Positions 37,325-46,999 of a stretch of 64,000 bases of DNA are shown one piece after another; the first letter of the stretch is position 1; every line of letters begins with the position of its first letter. A program made the translations under genes and the position numbers. The notes under the pieces were generated by a model. The model made no database searches and had not been told where the DNA came from. It was given only the letters and a program-made list of their open reading frames with translations. The DNA is from Burkholderiales bacterium (GTDB lineage: Bacteria > Pseudomonadota > Gammaproteobacteria > Burkholderiales > Burkholderiaceae_C). The DNA lies in the NCBI GenBank assembly GCA_947372465.1, contig CANBTT010000003.1:1-64000 (forward strand), read 5' to 3'.

Positions 37325-38548
37325 TCAAACCGGATTGATCGCTTGCCGTCCGACAGCAAACGCGAAGAAAACACTGACCATCAAGGTAAGCGCAGCACAC
37401 AGAAACACACCCGAGAACCAAGTGTGATCCATAAAGTAACCAAACAAAGTCGGCGCAACAGCAAACCCTGCGTCCAAACCTGAGTAAACAACGCCATAGA
37501 CTCGACCAATCGCACCCTTAGGAGTCACTTTTCTGATCATCATATCTCTAGAAGGTCCACCGATACCTAGGGCAAAACCCGTCGCAGCCAATGCCACCAT
37601 GGCCCAAAGACCACTGAGCCAGGCTGAAGCGCACAAAGCGAGCAAGAGTGCCCCAGAGGTCATGCAAGTAGCCACAACGCGATCGCTATGCGTGGGCCAT
37701 TTGGCCGCCACAAACCCACCACTGAGCATGCCCATGGCCGCGCAGAGCATGTAACTCGTCAAGGTCATTGTGGCCGATTGAAGACTCACGCTGTACAAAG
37801 ATTGAAGAATGATCACTGAGTAATTTTGCACAACTGCCAGGGTCATCGTAGAGAAGAAAAAGAAAGAAAAACACCACCAGACAATGGGAAGCTTCAAAAT
37901 TGAGGTCTGCTCTTCGAGCTCGGACACCTTTATCTTGGAATGCGACTTGGTCAAAAGGTGCTCTCTAAAAACCGCCAAGACAGCAATGATCCCCAAGAAG
38001 ACCAGGCCCGCACAAACAAATGCAGTTTGCCAGCTGCTCATCTGTGTGATGCCCACCATGAAAACGGGTGCCACAGCCCAGCCCAAATTACCCGTCAAGC
38101 CATGCGCCGAATAGGCGTGCCCAATGCGCGGGGCAGACACGCGCTGGTTCAAAATGGAGTAGTCAACGGGGTGAAAGGCGCAGTTACCCAATCCCAACAA
38201 AATGGCCACCAAAATCAAATCTGAATAACCTTGCGCGTTGGAGCACCAAAAACACCCCAAAGCCAAAAAGAGCAAGGAGATGAACATCACGGGCCTAGCC
38301 CCAATCTTGTCCACGACAAATCCTGAGCAGGCTTGTCCCACGCCTGAGATCAAAAAAAACACACTCATCACAAAACCCAGCTCAGAATAGCTCAAGCCGA
38401 ATGCTTTGATAAAAGCGGGGAACATGAGGGGCAATATGAGGTGCGAGAAATGGGAACTCGAATGGGCCAAGCCCACCAAGCCAATGACCTTGGCGTCCTC
38501 TTTCAGGGAGACCTCAGTTGCAGGAGGGGGAAATGAGGCAGTGTTCAT
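37325..38548 (-). CDS. MFS transporter
   Basis: This is a 407-aa polytopic membrane protein with about twelve membrane segments and a central cytoplasmic loop (SKIKVSELEEQTSIL). The N-terminal domain has the MFS loop pattern VVDKIGARPVMFIS. The ATG at 38548 gives a normal N-terminus; an upstream extension to 38614 looks non-coding. It is 7 bp from the ThDP enzyme gene and probably imports its substrate or a precursor. Confidence 0.85.
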   Translation of the reverse strand: MNTASFPPPATEVSLKEDAKVIGLVGLAHSSSHFSHLILPLMFPAFIKAFGLSYSELGFVMSVFFLISGVGQACSGFVVDKIGARPVMFISLLFLALGCFWCSNAQGYSDLILVAILLGLGNCAFHPVDYSILNQRVSAPRIGHAYSAHGLTGNLGWAVAPVFMVGITQMSSWQTAFVCAGLVFLGIIAVLAVFREHLLTKSHSKIKVSELEEQTSILKLPIVWWCFSFFFFSTMTLAVVQNYSVIILQSLYSVSLQSATMTLTSYMLCAAMGMLSGGFVAAKWPTHSDRVVATCMTSGALLLALCASAWLSGLWAMVALAATGFALGIGGPSRDMMIRKVTPKGAIGRVYGVVYSGLDAGFAVAPTLFGYFMDHTWFSGVFLCAALTLMVSVFFAFAVGRQAINPV

Positions 38549-38720
38549 GGCGTGGTCGTTGTAGGTTGTCAAGTGCAGGAGACTCAACGTGTGGTCTTTG
38601 CCCAGCATTCGCAAGCAAACTCCAAACCCTCAAGCCCAATGAAGGGTATTTTCCCACAAGCTGAGCGCGCTTGCATAGGTCTCTTTGATTCCCCCAAAGA
38701 CACCCCTCTTGAGCTTGCAC

Positions 38721-38755
38721 CACCCACAACGGCCTTGGACGGTCCGTTGTGGGTG
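38721..38755. repeat. Strong 12-bp hairpin just past clpB
   Basis: Perfect arms CACCCACAACGG (38721-38732) and CCGTTGTGGGTG (38744-38755) flank an 11-nt spacer, 10 bp beyond the clpB stop. No T-run follows on the clpB strand, so it is not a standard terminator. It may protect the mRNA 3' end or separate clpB from the MFS gene. Confidence 0.55.
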
Positions 38756-38765
38756 CGACAAATGT

Positions 38766-41381
38766 CTATGCGACCGAGGTTTCTTTGGTAAAGAAAAATT
38801 CGCCAGGACTTCTCACTGGATCGACATTGATGAAGATCTCGTCTTTGGGATGGAAATACCCTTCAAGCAACAATTTCGAAAGTGGGTTCTCGATGCGTTG
38901 CTGAATGGCTCGCTTGAGAGGCCTTGCGCCATATTGTGGATCAAAGCCAACTTTGGCCAACTCGGCCAAAGCAGGCGCAGAAATCTTCAAGGTCAAATCA
39001 ATTTTTGCCAATCTGGTTGACAAAATTTGCAGTTGGATATCTGCAATTTTCGAAATATGGTCTGCACTCAAAGAATGGAAAACAACGGTTTCGTCGATCC
39101 GATTCAAGAATTCAGGTCTAAAGTGCAGCTTCAACTCTTCATTGACCGCATCTTTGATTTCCTGTGGATCGTGCCCCACCTTTTGCTGGATCAAACGAGA
39201 ACCGATATTGGAGGTCATCACCAAAACCGTGTTTTTGAAGTCCACGGTTCTGCCCTGACCATCGGTCAACCGACCGTCATCAAGAACTTGAAGCAAGATG
39301 TTAAAGACATCGGGATGCGCTTTTTCAACCTCATCGAGCAAAATGACCGAATAAGGTTTTCTGCGAACCGCCTCCGTGAGGTAGCCCCCTTCATCGTAGC
39401 CAACATAGCCGGGAGGCGCACCGATCAGGCGGCTGACGGAGTGTTTTTCCATGAATTCACTCATGTCAATTCGGATCAGGTGATCTTCGCTGTCAAACAT
39501 GAAGCCCGCGAGTGCTTTGCACAATTCTGTTTTACCCACGCCCGTTGGACCAAGAAACAAAAAGGAGCCCGTTGGTCGATTGGGGTCCCCTAGCCCTGCT
39601 CTGGAGCGACGGATCGCATTCGCAACGGCCGAGATGGCCTCTTCTTGGGCAACCACCCTTTGGTGCAAAAAGCTCTCCATCTTTAGCAACTTGTCTCTCT
39701 CGCCTTGCATGAGTTTGGACACAGGGATGCCCGTTGCACGTGCCACCACTTCAGCAATCTCCTCCGCACCGACTTGTGTTCTTAACAAACGGTGTTTTTT
39801 GCTCCCATCGGTTTGGTGCGCAAGACTTTCCTTTGCATTGGCCTCTTTGAGCCGCTTTTCCAGCTCGGGTAATTTACCGTACTGCAACTCAGCGACTTGG
39901 TCAAACTGGCCCTTTCTTGTGAACTCTTCAATTTGAAAGCGAATCCGATCAATTTCCTCCTTGATCAATGCCCCACCTTGAGCAGAGGCTTTTTCACTTC
40001 TCCAAATTTCCTCTAAATCGGCCAACTCTTTCTCTAACTTTTGCATCTCCTCTTCCAACAAAAGCAGCCTTTTTTGTGAGGCCTCATCGGTTTCTTTCTT
40101 GACCGCCTCACGCTCAATTTTCAATTGAATGAGCCGACGATCCAACTTGTCCATGACCTCGGGCTTGGAGTCGATTTCAATTTTAATTTTCGCCGCTGCT
40201 TCATCAATCAAATCAATGGCTTTGTCGGGCAAAAACCGGTCCGTGATGTAACGATGAGATAACTCAGCCGCTGCAACGATGGCGGGATCGGTGATTTCCA
40301 CACCATGGTGCACTTCATATTTTTCCTGCAAACCACGCAAAATAGCAATGGTGGCCTCCACACTGGGCTCACCTACGATAATTTTCTGAAAACGCCTTTC
40401 AAGCGCAGCATCTTTTTCAATGAATTTCCTATATTCATCAAGCGTGGTGGCCCCCACACAATGCAACTCGCCCCTTGCCAAAGCGGGCTTGAGCATGTTG
40501 CCTGCATCCATGGCACCCTCGGCCTTTCCAGCTCCGACCATGGTGTGGAGCTCGTCAATGAAGACAATGGTTTGACCCTCATCTTTGGCCAATTCATTCA
40601 AAACGGTTTTTAAACGCTCCTCAAATTCACCCCTAAATTTTGCGCCTGCCAACAAGGCGGCCATGTCCAAGGACAGCACACGCTTGCCTTTTAAGGAGTC
40701 CGGGACTTCGCCAGCAACAATACGCTGCGCCAAGCCCTCAACAATGGCCGTCTTACCCACACCAGGTTCCCCAATCAGCACAGGATTGTTCTTCGTTCTG
40801 CGTTGCAAAACTTGTATCGCACGGCGAATTTCATCATCGCGGCCAATGACTGGATCTAATTTTCCTTTTCGCGCGCGCTCCGTCAAATCGACACAGTACT
40901 TTTGAAGCGCCTCACGTTGCCCCTCTGAATTGGCCGACTGAACGCTCTCCCCGCCACGTATTGCCTTGATCGCAACATCCAAAGAAACCTTGTTCAATCC
41001 GTGATCGCGACAGATTTGGGCGCAGTCGCTTTTGTAATCGGCCAACACATAGAACAACAACTCACTTGCAACGAACTGGTCTCCACGCTTCATGGACTCT
41101 TTCTCAGCCAACTGCAAGAGCGTCACCACTTCACGGCCAACTTGAACTTGCTCACTGGATTGGGTTTTAGGCAAACGCTCAAGCAAGCCTGTGACCCCTT
41201 TTGAGAGCGCTTTGGTGTCCACACCCGCACGCTGTAACAAGGGCGTGACGCTGTCGTGCTGATCAAGCAAGGACAGCACCAAGTGGGCACATTCGATGGA
41301 TGCGTTGTCGTGTTTGAGCGCCAAGGACTGCGCATCGGCCAACGCTTCTTGCAATTTAGTCGTGAGTTTATCTATACGCAT
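38766..41381 (-). CDS. clpB: Disaggregase chaperone ClpB
   Basis: This AAA+ protein of 871 aa rescues aggregated proteins with DnaK. The layout is complete: N domain, first AAA module with Walker A GEPGVGKT at 204-211, long coiled-coil middle domain, and second AAA module with Walker A GPTGVGKT near 605. The absence of a ClpP-binding IGL/IGF loop separates it from ClpA. A sigma-32-type promoter lies upstream, supporting heat induction. Confidence 0.97.
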   Translation of the reverse strand: MRIDKLTTKLQEALADAQSLALKHDNASIECAHLVLSLLDQHDSVTPLLQRAGVDTKALSKGVTGLLERLPKTQSSEQVQVGREVVTLLQLAEKESMKRGDQFVASELLFYVLADYKSDCAQICRDHGLNKVSLDVAIKAIRGGESVQSANSEGQREALQKYCVDLTERARKGKLDPVIGRDDEIRRAIQVLQRRTKNNPVLIGEPGVGKTAIVEGLAQRIVAGEVPDSLKGKRVLSLDMAALLAGAKFRGEFEERLKTVLNELAKDEGQTIVFIDELHTMVGAGKAEGAMDAGNMLKPALARGELHCVGATTLDEYRKFIEKDAALERRFQKIIVGEPSVEATIAILRGLQEKYEVHHGVEITDPAIVAAAELSHRYITDRFLPDKAIDLIDEAAAKIKIEIDSKPEVMDKLDRRLIQLKIEREAVKKETDEASQKRLLLLEEEMQKLEKELADLEEIWRSEKASAQGGALIKEEIDRIRFQIEEFTRKGQFDQVAELQYGKLPELEKRLKEANAKESLAHQTDGSKKHRLLRTQVGAEEIAEVVARATGIPVSKLMQGERDKLLKMESFLHQRVVAQEEAISAVANAIRRSRAGLGDPNRPTGSFLFLGPTGVGKTELCKALAGFMFDSEDHLIRIDMSEFMEKHSVSRLIGAPPGYVGYDEGGYLTEAVRRKPYSVILLDEVEKAHPDVFNILLQVLDDGRLTDGQGRTVDFKNTVLVMTSNIGSRLIQQKVGHDPQEIKDAVNEELKLHFRPEFLNRIDETVVFHSLSADHISKIADIQLQILSTRLAKIDLTLKISAPALAELAKVGFDPQYGARPLKRAIQQRIENPLSKLLLEGYFHPKDEIFINVDPVRSPGEFFFTKETSVA

Positions 41382-41428
41382 GGCATTTACTCTTTTTTTG
41401 ATTAATAATAAGGTTCCGTTAACGACTC

Positions 41429-41456
41429 AAATGAGGCTGGATTACCCCTTTTCAAG
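41429..41456 (-). promoter_or_regulatory. Sigma-32 (RpoH) heat-shock promoter of clpB
   Basis: On the minus strand CTTGAAA (41450-41456) and CCTCATTT (41429-41436) are 13 bp apart, matching the RpoH consensus CTTGAAA-N11-16-CCCCATNT with one mismatch in the -10. They stand 48 bp before the clpB ATG. A run of eight G/C at 41456-41463 touches the -35 element. Confidence 0.75.
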
Positions 41457-41516
41457 GGGGGGGCTTCACAAAGTTTGTGCGCTTGCGTACCGTCCAACAG
41501 TTAAAACACAGGCCTC

Positions 41517-42086
41517 ATGACAAATATTCATCAAATCAGCATCAATCACGACCCCTTAGAGGATCGGGTTTTGGTGCGCATGAATACGCAAAACAAAGAG
41601 TTGGTGGAAATTTGGCTAACAAGAAAGATCTCCCTCCAACTATTGCCGGCCTTAGAGAAGTTGAATGTAGAGCTGCTTAATCGCCAAAAGGACATGAATC
41701 GCCCCCTCCATGATGAGCACAGCAAACACCTCATGGCCGACTTGATTCATCAACAAGCCCTGGATAACTCGAATTTTTCGACGCCCTTTGAACTGCTCAA
41801 AGATCCCCTTACCGGGCCACGTCCGCTATTGGTCACCAACCTTCAGGCCACTCTCTTGGACAACGCTGGGTTGAAGTTGGACTTGAGCGAAAAACTGAGT
41901 GACAACGAAAGACTGCTTGAACTCACTTTGGACAAAGACTTGCTCCAAGGCTTTAAGCATTTGCTTTACAAAGCCATCGAAAATTCAGAGTGGAAAGTAC
42001 CCAGCGAGCCCACACACCCTCAGGAGGGCAGCTACGCAGCGGATGCTTTAGCAGGCTGGACGTCCAACAGCGGCTATCTCAACTGA
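41517..42086 (+). CDS. Unknown protein divergent from clpB
   Basis: This is a 189-aa soluble protein without signal peptide or membrane helix, rich in Leu, Asp and Lys. It opens MTNIHQISINHDPLEDRVLV, and a beta-rich segment with VRMNTQNKELVEIWLT suggests recognition of a metabolic or structural partner, but I cannot assign a family. It shares the intergenic region with clpB, so stress co-regulation is possible. Length and composition make it very likely to be real. Confidence 0.72.
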   Translation: MTNIHQISINHDPLEDRVLVRMNTQNKELVEIWLTRKISLQLLPALEKLNVELLNRQKDMNRPLHDEHSKHLMADLIHQQALDNSNFSTPFELLKDPLTGPRPLLVTNLQATLLDNAGLKLDLSEKLSDNERLLELTLDKDLLQGFKHLLYKAIENSEWKVPSEPTHPQEGSYAADALAGWTSNSGYLN

Positions 42087-42110
42087 TGCGCACGCCAAGG
42101 CCTTGAGGCC

Positions 42111-42587
42111 TCATGCGGCGTTGTGAGAAGCGATGCCCCATTTGGCCAAGGCCTGATCATCAGATACGCGAGCATCGACCCAATGTGAGCCATGGGCCGT
42201 GGTCTCTTTTTTCCAAAAAGGGGCCTGTGTCTTAAGGAAATCCATCAAAAACTCGCACGCCTTAAAACTCTCACCCCTGTGCGCAGAGGTCACGGCCACC
42301 AACACAATTTGATCCTCAACTTTGAGCTCGCCAACACGGTGCACAACGCGTGCCCCCCAAATATCAAATCGCTCGCTCGCAAGAGCCATCATGTTTTCAA
42401 TGGACCTCTGCGTCATGCCGGGATAATGCTCAAGTGCCAAAGCAGTGACATCCTCACCGCTGGCATGCGCTCTGACTGTCCCGACAAAGCTGCACACCGC
42501 ACCCACGCGTTGATCTCCCTGGCGAAGCTTGGCAACTTCTTCGGAAAGATCAAAGTCTTCAATTTGAATAGAGACCGAATAACTCAA
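42111..42587 (-). CDS. moaE: Molybdopterin synthase catalytic subunit
   Basis: This 158-aa subunit inserts sulfur from MoaD thiocarboxylate into cyclic pyranopterin monophosphate. Family blocks are VGAVCSFVGTVRAH, LALEHYPGMTQ and the Lys-containing FWKKE. The start is TTG: no ATG is near, and GGAGG formed by the last MoaD glycine codons stands just upstream, implying translational coupling to moaD. Confidence 0.93.
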   Translation of the reverse strand: MSYSVSIQIEDFDLSEEVAKLRQGDQRVGAVCSFVGTVRAHASGEDVTALALEHYPGMTQRSIENMMALASERFDIWGARVVHRVGELKVEDQIVLVAVTSAHRGESFKACEFLMDFLKTQAPFWKKETTAHGSHWVDARVSDDQALAKWGIASHNAA

Positions 42588-42592
42588 AACCT

Positions 42593-42844
42593 TTAGCCTC
42601 CGGTAACGGGTGGGAAGAAAGCAATTTCATCGTTTTCTGCGATCAAAGCATCTGAGCTGACCAACTCCTGATTCAATGCGACTCGAATGGCTTTGCCTAG
42701 CGCCAAAGTTTGCGCATAAGGCTCCCCCATTGCTATCAAGGCGATCCTAAGCGAATCAATGCGAATGGCGCTGGTTTCGAATTGCTCTTCACTTCGTCCC
42801 ATGCCTTCTCGAATAGAAGCAAAATATTTGATGTTGATTTTCAT
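42593..42844 (-). CDS. moaD: Molybdopterin synthase sulfur carrier
   Basis: This 83-aa ubiquitin-like protein ends with the required Gly-Gly (FFPPVTGG), whose terminal carboxylate becomes the thiocarboxylate sulfur donor. It lies between moeA and moaE, 15 bp from moeA. Confidence 0.94.
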   Translation of the reverse strand: MKINIKYFASIREGMGRSEEQFETSAIRIDSLRIALIAMGEPYAQTLALGKAIRVALNQELVSSDALIAENDEIAFFPPVTGG

Positions 42845-42859
42845 TTCTAAATCTAGATC

Positions 42860-44104
42860 CTAAGACAACAAATCAGAGAAGGGCAGATAAGCAACCGAGT
42901 CACCATGCTTGATCGTCTGTCCTGAAGGATTGTCAAGCAAGCCATCGCCCCAAACACAAGAAGTTAAAACGCCTGAGCTTTGGTTATTGAAAATATCCAG
43001 TCCACCAAGATCATTCCTTCTCACGCGCAAGAACTCTCTTCTTGGGTCTGCTTTTGGCAGGTCAAAATGAGCAGGCAAGGACTGCGCCTTCGGCACGACA
43101 AGCTTTGCCCCTTGAAGCGCCAACAAAAAGGGGCGCACCAAAACCAAAAAGGTAACAAAACTTGAAACGGGGTTGCCAGGCAAGCCCATGAAATGTGTTT
43201 TTGTCTCGCCCGGCGAACTCGCATCGATATGACCCAGTGCGAAAGGCTTTCCAGGTTTCATCGAAAGCGACCATAAATTCAATGCCCCCAAGGCCTGAAC
43301 ACTTGGCTTGATGTGATCCTCTTCACCGACAGATACGCCACCACTTGTTAAGATCAAGTCATGTCCATGTGCGGCAAAGGACAACGCATCCATGGTGGCG
43401 TCGCGATCGTCTGGTACATTGCCCAGATCGGTCACCTCACACCCCAGTCGAAGCAAAAGTGCGCGAAGAAAAAAACGATTGGAGTTATAAATCGCCCCAG
43501 GCTTCATGTCGCAGGGTGCCAGCTCGCCGGGCATGACGAGTTCATCCCCCGTTGAAAACAACGCAACACGGGGCTTCTTGGCCACAAGCAACTTGGATTG
43601 ACCAATGCTGGCGGCCAAGCCCAATGAAGCAGGATCCAAACGCTCTCCCGCCCTCAAGACAGCGTCTCCCAATTTCACATCCTCCCCTTGTTTTCTGATC
43701 CATTGTCCTTTGTAGACCGTTGGGTGAGGCTTGAGTCGATCTCCCACTACATCACACGCCTCTTGCATGACCACAGCATCTGCACCCTCAGGCACCCACG
43801 CACCTGTAAAAATACGTGCAGCTTGTCCTCTCAAAAGGGGTTTGCCCGTTGTGCCTGCAGGGATGCGCTGAGTCACCTCAAGCGTTGAGTTCAGATCCAA
43901 CAAATCGGTAGATCTTAGGGCATAGCCATCCATGGCGCTGTTGTCCCTTGCAGGCACATCCAGGGGAGAAATCAAATCCGACAAAAGCACTCGTCCATCG
44001 GCCTCAAAGGTAGACACCTCCTCGGCTTTCATCGGCGCCTCACGAGCTTGAGAGATCACAATCTCTAAAGCCTCCTCAAGGCTCATCAATGGAGGTCTCT
44101 TCAT
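42860..44104 (-). CDS. moeA: Molybdopterin molybdenumtransferase
   Basis: This 414-aa MoeA/gephyrin-type enzyme inserts molybdate into adenylylated molybdopterin. It has the family blocks DVPARDNSAMDGYA, RIFTGAWVPEGADAVV and TSGGVSVGEEDH, followed by the C-terminal domain. The ATG at 44104 fits the family start MKRPPLMSLEEAL; a frame extending to 44164 is rejected. It follows thrC, and the alaA-hom-thrC-moeA-moaD-moaE order is probably one long transcript. Confidence 0.94.
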   Translation of the reverse strand: MKRPPLMSLEEALEIVISQAREAPMKAEEVSTFEADGRVLLSDLISPLDVPARDNSAMDGYALRSTDLLDLNSTLEVTQRIPAGTTGKPLLRGQAARIFTGAWVPEGADAVVMQEACDVVGDRLKPHPTVYKGQWIRKQGEDVKLGDAVLRAGERLDPASLGLAASIGQSKLLVAKKPRVALFSTGDELVMPGELAPCDMKPGAIYNSNRFFLRALLLRLGCEVTDLGNVPDDRDATMDALSFAAHGHDLILTSGGVSVGEEDHIKPSVQALGALNLWSLSMKPGKPFALGHIDASSPGETKTHFMGLPGNPVSSFVTFLVLVRPFLLALQGAKLVVPKAQSLPAHFDLPKADPRREFLRVRRNDLGGLDIFNNQSSGVLTSCVWGDGLLDNPSGQTIKHGDSVAYLPFSDLLS

Positions 44105-44258
44105 GAAATAAAACCTTGTTGGTGATTTTGGGAAAAAATCAATGGATTCATAGAGATTGAACAAACCTTCGTTATCAAATCATGGGTGCGCGAGAACATG
44201 GGGTTCTGCATTTGCTTGAGCTTTCCCAGGCGCGCCTAATTGCCAAACTAGCAAGATG

Positions 44259-45689
44259 TCACTTTACATTTTCCAGTAAAAAATCTTTGATTTTTTGTAC
44301 GTTTGCCGGCATCAACGTCACTCGCTTTGGCAAAGCCTCAATGCCTTCAAAAACTGGGGGCCGAGACGGCTCTATGCCCAAGGCTTGCGTAATCGTGGAT
44401 GCAAATTTGATCGGCAAGGCCGTTTCAAGCACCACAATGGCCTCATCATGGTGTGCGCAATCTTTGGCCACCTTCAAGCCATCGGCTGTATGAGGGTCTA
44501 TGATTTCATTGTATTTTTTATACACATCTTTGATCGTATCGAGTCTATTTTGATGCGTGCTTGACCCGCTGGTAAAGCCAAATTTTTCTCGAATTGTCTT
44601 AAAGCGCGGATCAGCACTTAAATCAAAGAAACCTTGTGCATTGATGTCTGTTGAGAAGAGTTTGTTCGTCAATGCGCCATCTCGGTCTAACAAATCGAAA
44701 ATAAATCGCTCAAAGTTACTGGCCTTGGAAATGTCCATGGAAGGACTAGAGGTCTCATGCGTATCTGAACTGGTCCTCACACGGTACACGCCGGTTTTGA
44801 AAAATTCATCCAGCACATTGTTTTCGTTGGTGGCCACCACCAATTGATGAAGAGGAAGCCCCATCATGCGTGCCACGTGTGCAGCACACACATTGCCAAA
44901 GTTACCACTGGGCACAGCAAAACTGATATGGGTCTTTTGACTCATTTTTCTTGCCTGAAAATACCCGGCGAAATAATAGACCACCTGGGCCAAAAGTCTT
45001 GCCCAATTGATGGAATTGACTGTTCCAATTTTTAATTGCTTTTTAAAGGCCAAGTCGTTTGATACTGCTTTGACGATGTCTTGGCAGTCATCAAAAACAC
45101 CTTCGATCGCAATGTTGAATATATTGTCATCAAGCAAGCTAAACATCTGTGCTTGCTGGAAAGGACTCATTCTTCCATGTGGACTGGTCATGAAGACCCT
45201 GATCCCTTTTTTGCCTCGCATGGCATATTCAGCCGCACTCCCTGTGTCCCCAGAAGTGGCGCCCAATATGTTGAGCTCTTGGCCTTTTCTGTTTAACTCG
45301 TACTCAAACAAATTGCCAAGCAACTGCATGGCCATGTCTTTGAACGCCAAAGTTGGACCGTTTGAGAGCGCTTGAATAAACAGCCCCTCATCCAAAGCTC
45401 TGACAGGTGCGATTTCATGGGTACCAAAAATTTTCTTTGTGTAAGTCTTTTCACACAAACGCTTCAAGTCAAGGACAGGAATGTCATCAATGAAGAGACT
45501 CAAAATATTAAACGCCAATGCAGCGTAACCTTCTTGGAAGAACACCTCTTCAAGTCTTTGAAGCTCTTGTGCATTGATTTGCGGATAACTCTCAGGCAAA
45601 TAAAGGCCTCCATCGGGCGCCAAGCCTTCAAGCAAAATATCACAAAAGGATCTCTTTTGGGGCAAACCCCTGGTCGACAGATACTTCAT
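44259..45689 (-). CDS. thrC: Threonine synthase
   Basis: This 476-aa PLP enzyme converts O-phosphohomoserine to threonine. It starts MKYLSTRGLPQKRSFCDILLEG. The PLP lysine is in LAFKDMAMQLLG, and the SGDTGSAAEYA phosphate-binding block follows. Its ATG shares one base with the hom stop codon (TGATG). Confidence 0.96.
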   Translation of the reverse strand: MKYLSTRGLPQKRSFCDILLEGLAPDGGLYLPESYPQINAQELQRLEEVFFQEGYAALAFNILSLFIDDIPVLDLKRLCEKTYTKKIFGTHEIAPVRALDEGLFIQALSNGPTLAFKDMAMQLLGNLFEYELNRKGQELNILGATSGDTGSAAEYAMRGKKGIRVFMTSPHGRMSPFQQAQMFSLLDDNIFNIAIEGVFDDCQDIVKAVSNDLAFKKQLKIGTVNSINWARLLAQVVYYFAGYFQARKMSQKTHISFAVPSGNFGNVCAAHVARMMGLPLHQLVVATNENNVLDEFFKTGVYRVRTSSDTHETSSPSMDISKASNFERFIFDLLDRDGALTNKLFSTDINAQGFFDLSADPRFKTIREKFGFTSGSSTHQNRLDTIKDVYKKYNEIIDPHTADGLKVAKDCAHHDEAIVVLETALPIKFASTITQALGIEPSRPPVFEGIEALPKRVTLMPANVQKIKDFLLENVK

Positions 45690-46999
45690 CAGCTGAGTTC
45701 TTCTTTTCTAATACGAACAATGGGCGCCAAAATGGATGACAGTTTTTGGATCTCGGCAATTGCGTGATTCATGTCTTTTTCCACACAGTTGTGCGTCAAG
45801 ATGATCAAATCTGTTTGACTTTCGCCTTCGCTTGCAGCACGCTGAAGGACCGCATCGATGCTGATGTCGCATTGAGCAAGAAGACCAGTGACTTTGGCCA
45901 ACACACCGGCTTGATCGGCAACACGCAATCGCAGGTAGTAACTCGTCACCACAGAGGACATGTCCAAAATAGGATCGTCCCCAATTTGGTCAGATTGGAA
46001 GGCCAAAGGAGGAACTCGGTGTGAGGGGTCGGCACTTTGCATGCGGGCCATGTCGACCAAATCTGCAATGACTGCACTGGCAGTGGGCTCACTGCCCGCG
46101 CCCTTGCCGTAGTAAAGGGTTGTCCCAACAGCATCTGCGTGGACCATCACCGCATTCATCGCACCTTCAACGTTGGCTATCAAACATTTGCTCGGAACCA
46201 AACATGGATGAACTCGAAGTTCAATGCCATTTTTGACCCGCTTAGAAATACCGAGCAGCTTCAAACGGTATCCCATTTGTTCAGCATAACGAATATCTTG
46301 GCCTTGAAGTTTGGTAATCCCTTCAACATAGGCTCGCTCAAACTGTACGTCAATGCCATACGCCAATGAAGCCATGATCGTTGCCTTGTGGGCTGCGTCA
46401 ATACCTTCAATGTCAAATGTAGGATCGGCCTCTGCGTATCCCAAAGCTTGCGCTTGAGCCAAAACGGCCTCAAAAGAAAGTCCCTTGTCACGCATTTCCG
46501 AGAGGATGAAATTGGTCGTCCCGTTGATGATGCCTGCGATCCACTGGATGCGATTGGCCGTTAAGCCTTCACGAAGGGCTTTGATGATGGGAATGCCACC
46601 AGCAACCGCTGCCTCAAAGGACACCATCACACCTTTTTGTTTTGCAGCCGCAAAAATCTCCGTGCCATGCACCGCAATCAAGGCCTTGTTTGCGGTGACC
46701 ACGTGTTTGCCAGCGGCAATGGCCTTCAAGATCAATTCTTTTGCAATGCCATATCCACCAATGAGTTCCACCACCACATCAACTTGGGGGTTATCAATGA
46801 TGTCTTGGCCGTTGGCGACAACTTGCACCCCTGAACCCACAATCTCACGTGCACGTGCCACATCCAGATCTGCAACCATGATGATTTCAATGCCGCGTCC
46901 AGCGCGCCTGGCAATCTCTTCTTGGTTTCTCTTTAAAACCTCAAACGTTCCTCTTCCAACGGTGCCGATGCCTAGAAGGCCAACTTTGATACTTTTCAT
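45689..46999 (-). CDS. hom: Homoserine dehydrogenase
   Basis: This 436-aa NAD(P)-dependent enzyme reduces aspartate semialdehyde to homoserine. The Rossmann motif is LLGIGTVGRGTFEVL, the catalytic domain has AAVAGGIPIIKALREGL, and the C-terminal ACT domain (LRVADQAGVLAKVTGLLA) suggests threonine feedback. It overlaps alaA by 4 bp (ATGA). Confidence 0.96.
   Translation of the reverse strand: MKSIKVGLLGIGTVGRGTFEVLKRNQEEIARRAGRGIEIIMVADLDVARAREIVGSGVQVVANGQDIIDNPQVDVVVELIGGYGIAKELILKAIAAGKHVVTANKALIAVHGTEIFAAAKQKGVMVSFEAAVAGGIPIIKALREGLTANRIQWIAGIINGTTNFILSEMRDKGLSFEAVLAQAQALGYAEADPTFDIEGIDAAHKATIMASLAYGIDVQFERAYVEGITKLQGQDIRYAEQMGYRLKLLGISKRVKNGIELRVHPCLVPSKCLIANVEGAMNAVMVHADAVGTTLYYGKGAGSEPTASAVIADLVDMARMQSADPSHRVPPLAFQSDQIGDDPILDMSSVVTSYYLRLRVADQAGVLAKVTGLLAQCDISIDAVLQRAASEGESQTDLIILTHNCVEKDMNHAIAEIQKLSSILAPIVRIRKEELS

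Noticed and set aside
39027-39593. 188-codon plus-strand frame antisense to clpB
   Set aside because: Shadow of the second AAA module coding region.
42098-42111. AGGCC-TTGA-GGCCT hairpin between the unknown gene and moaE as a terminator
   Set aside because: Short 5-bp stem with no T-run on either strand.
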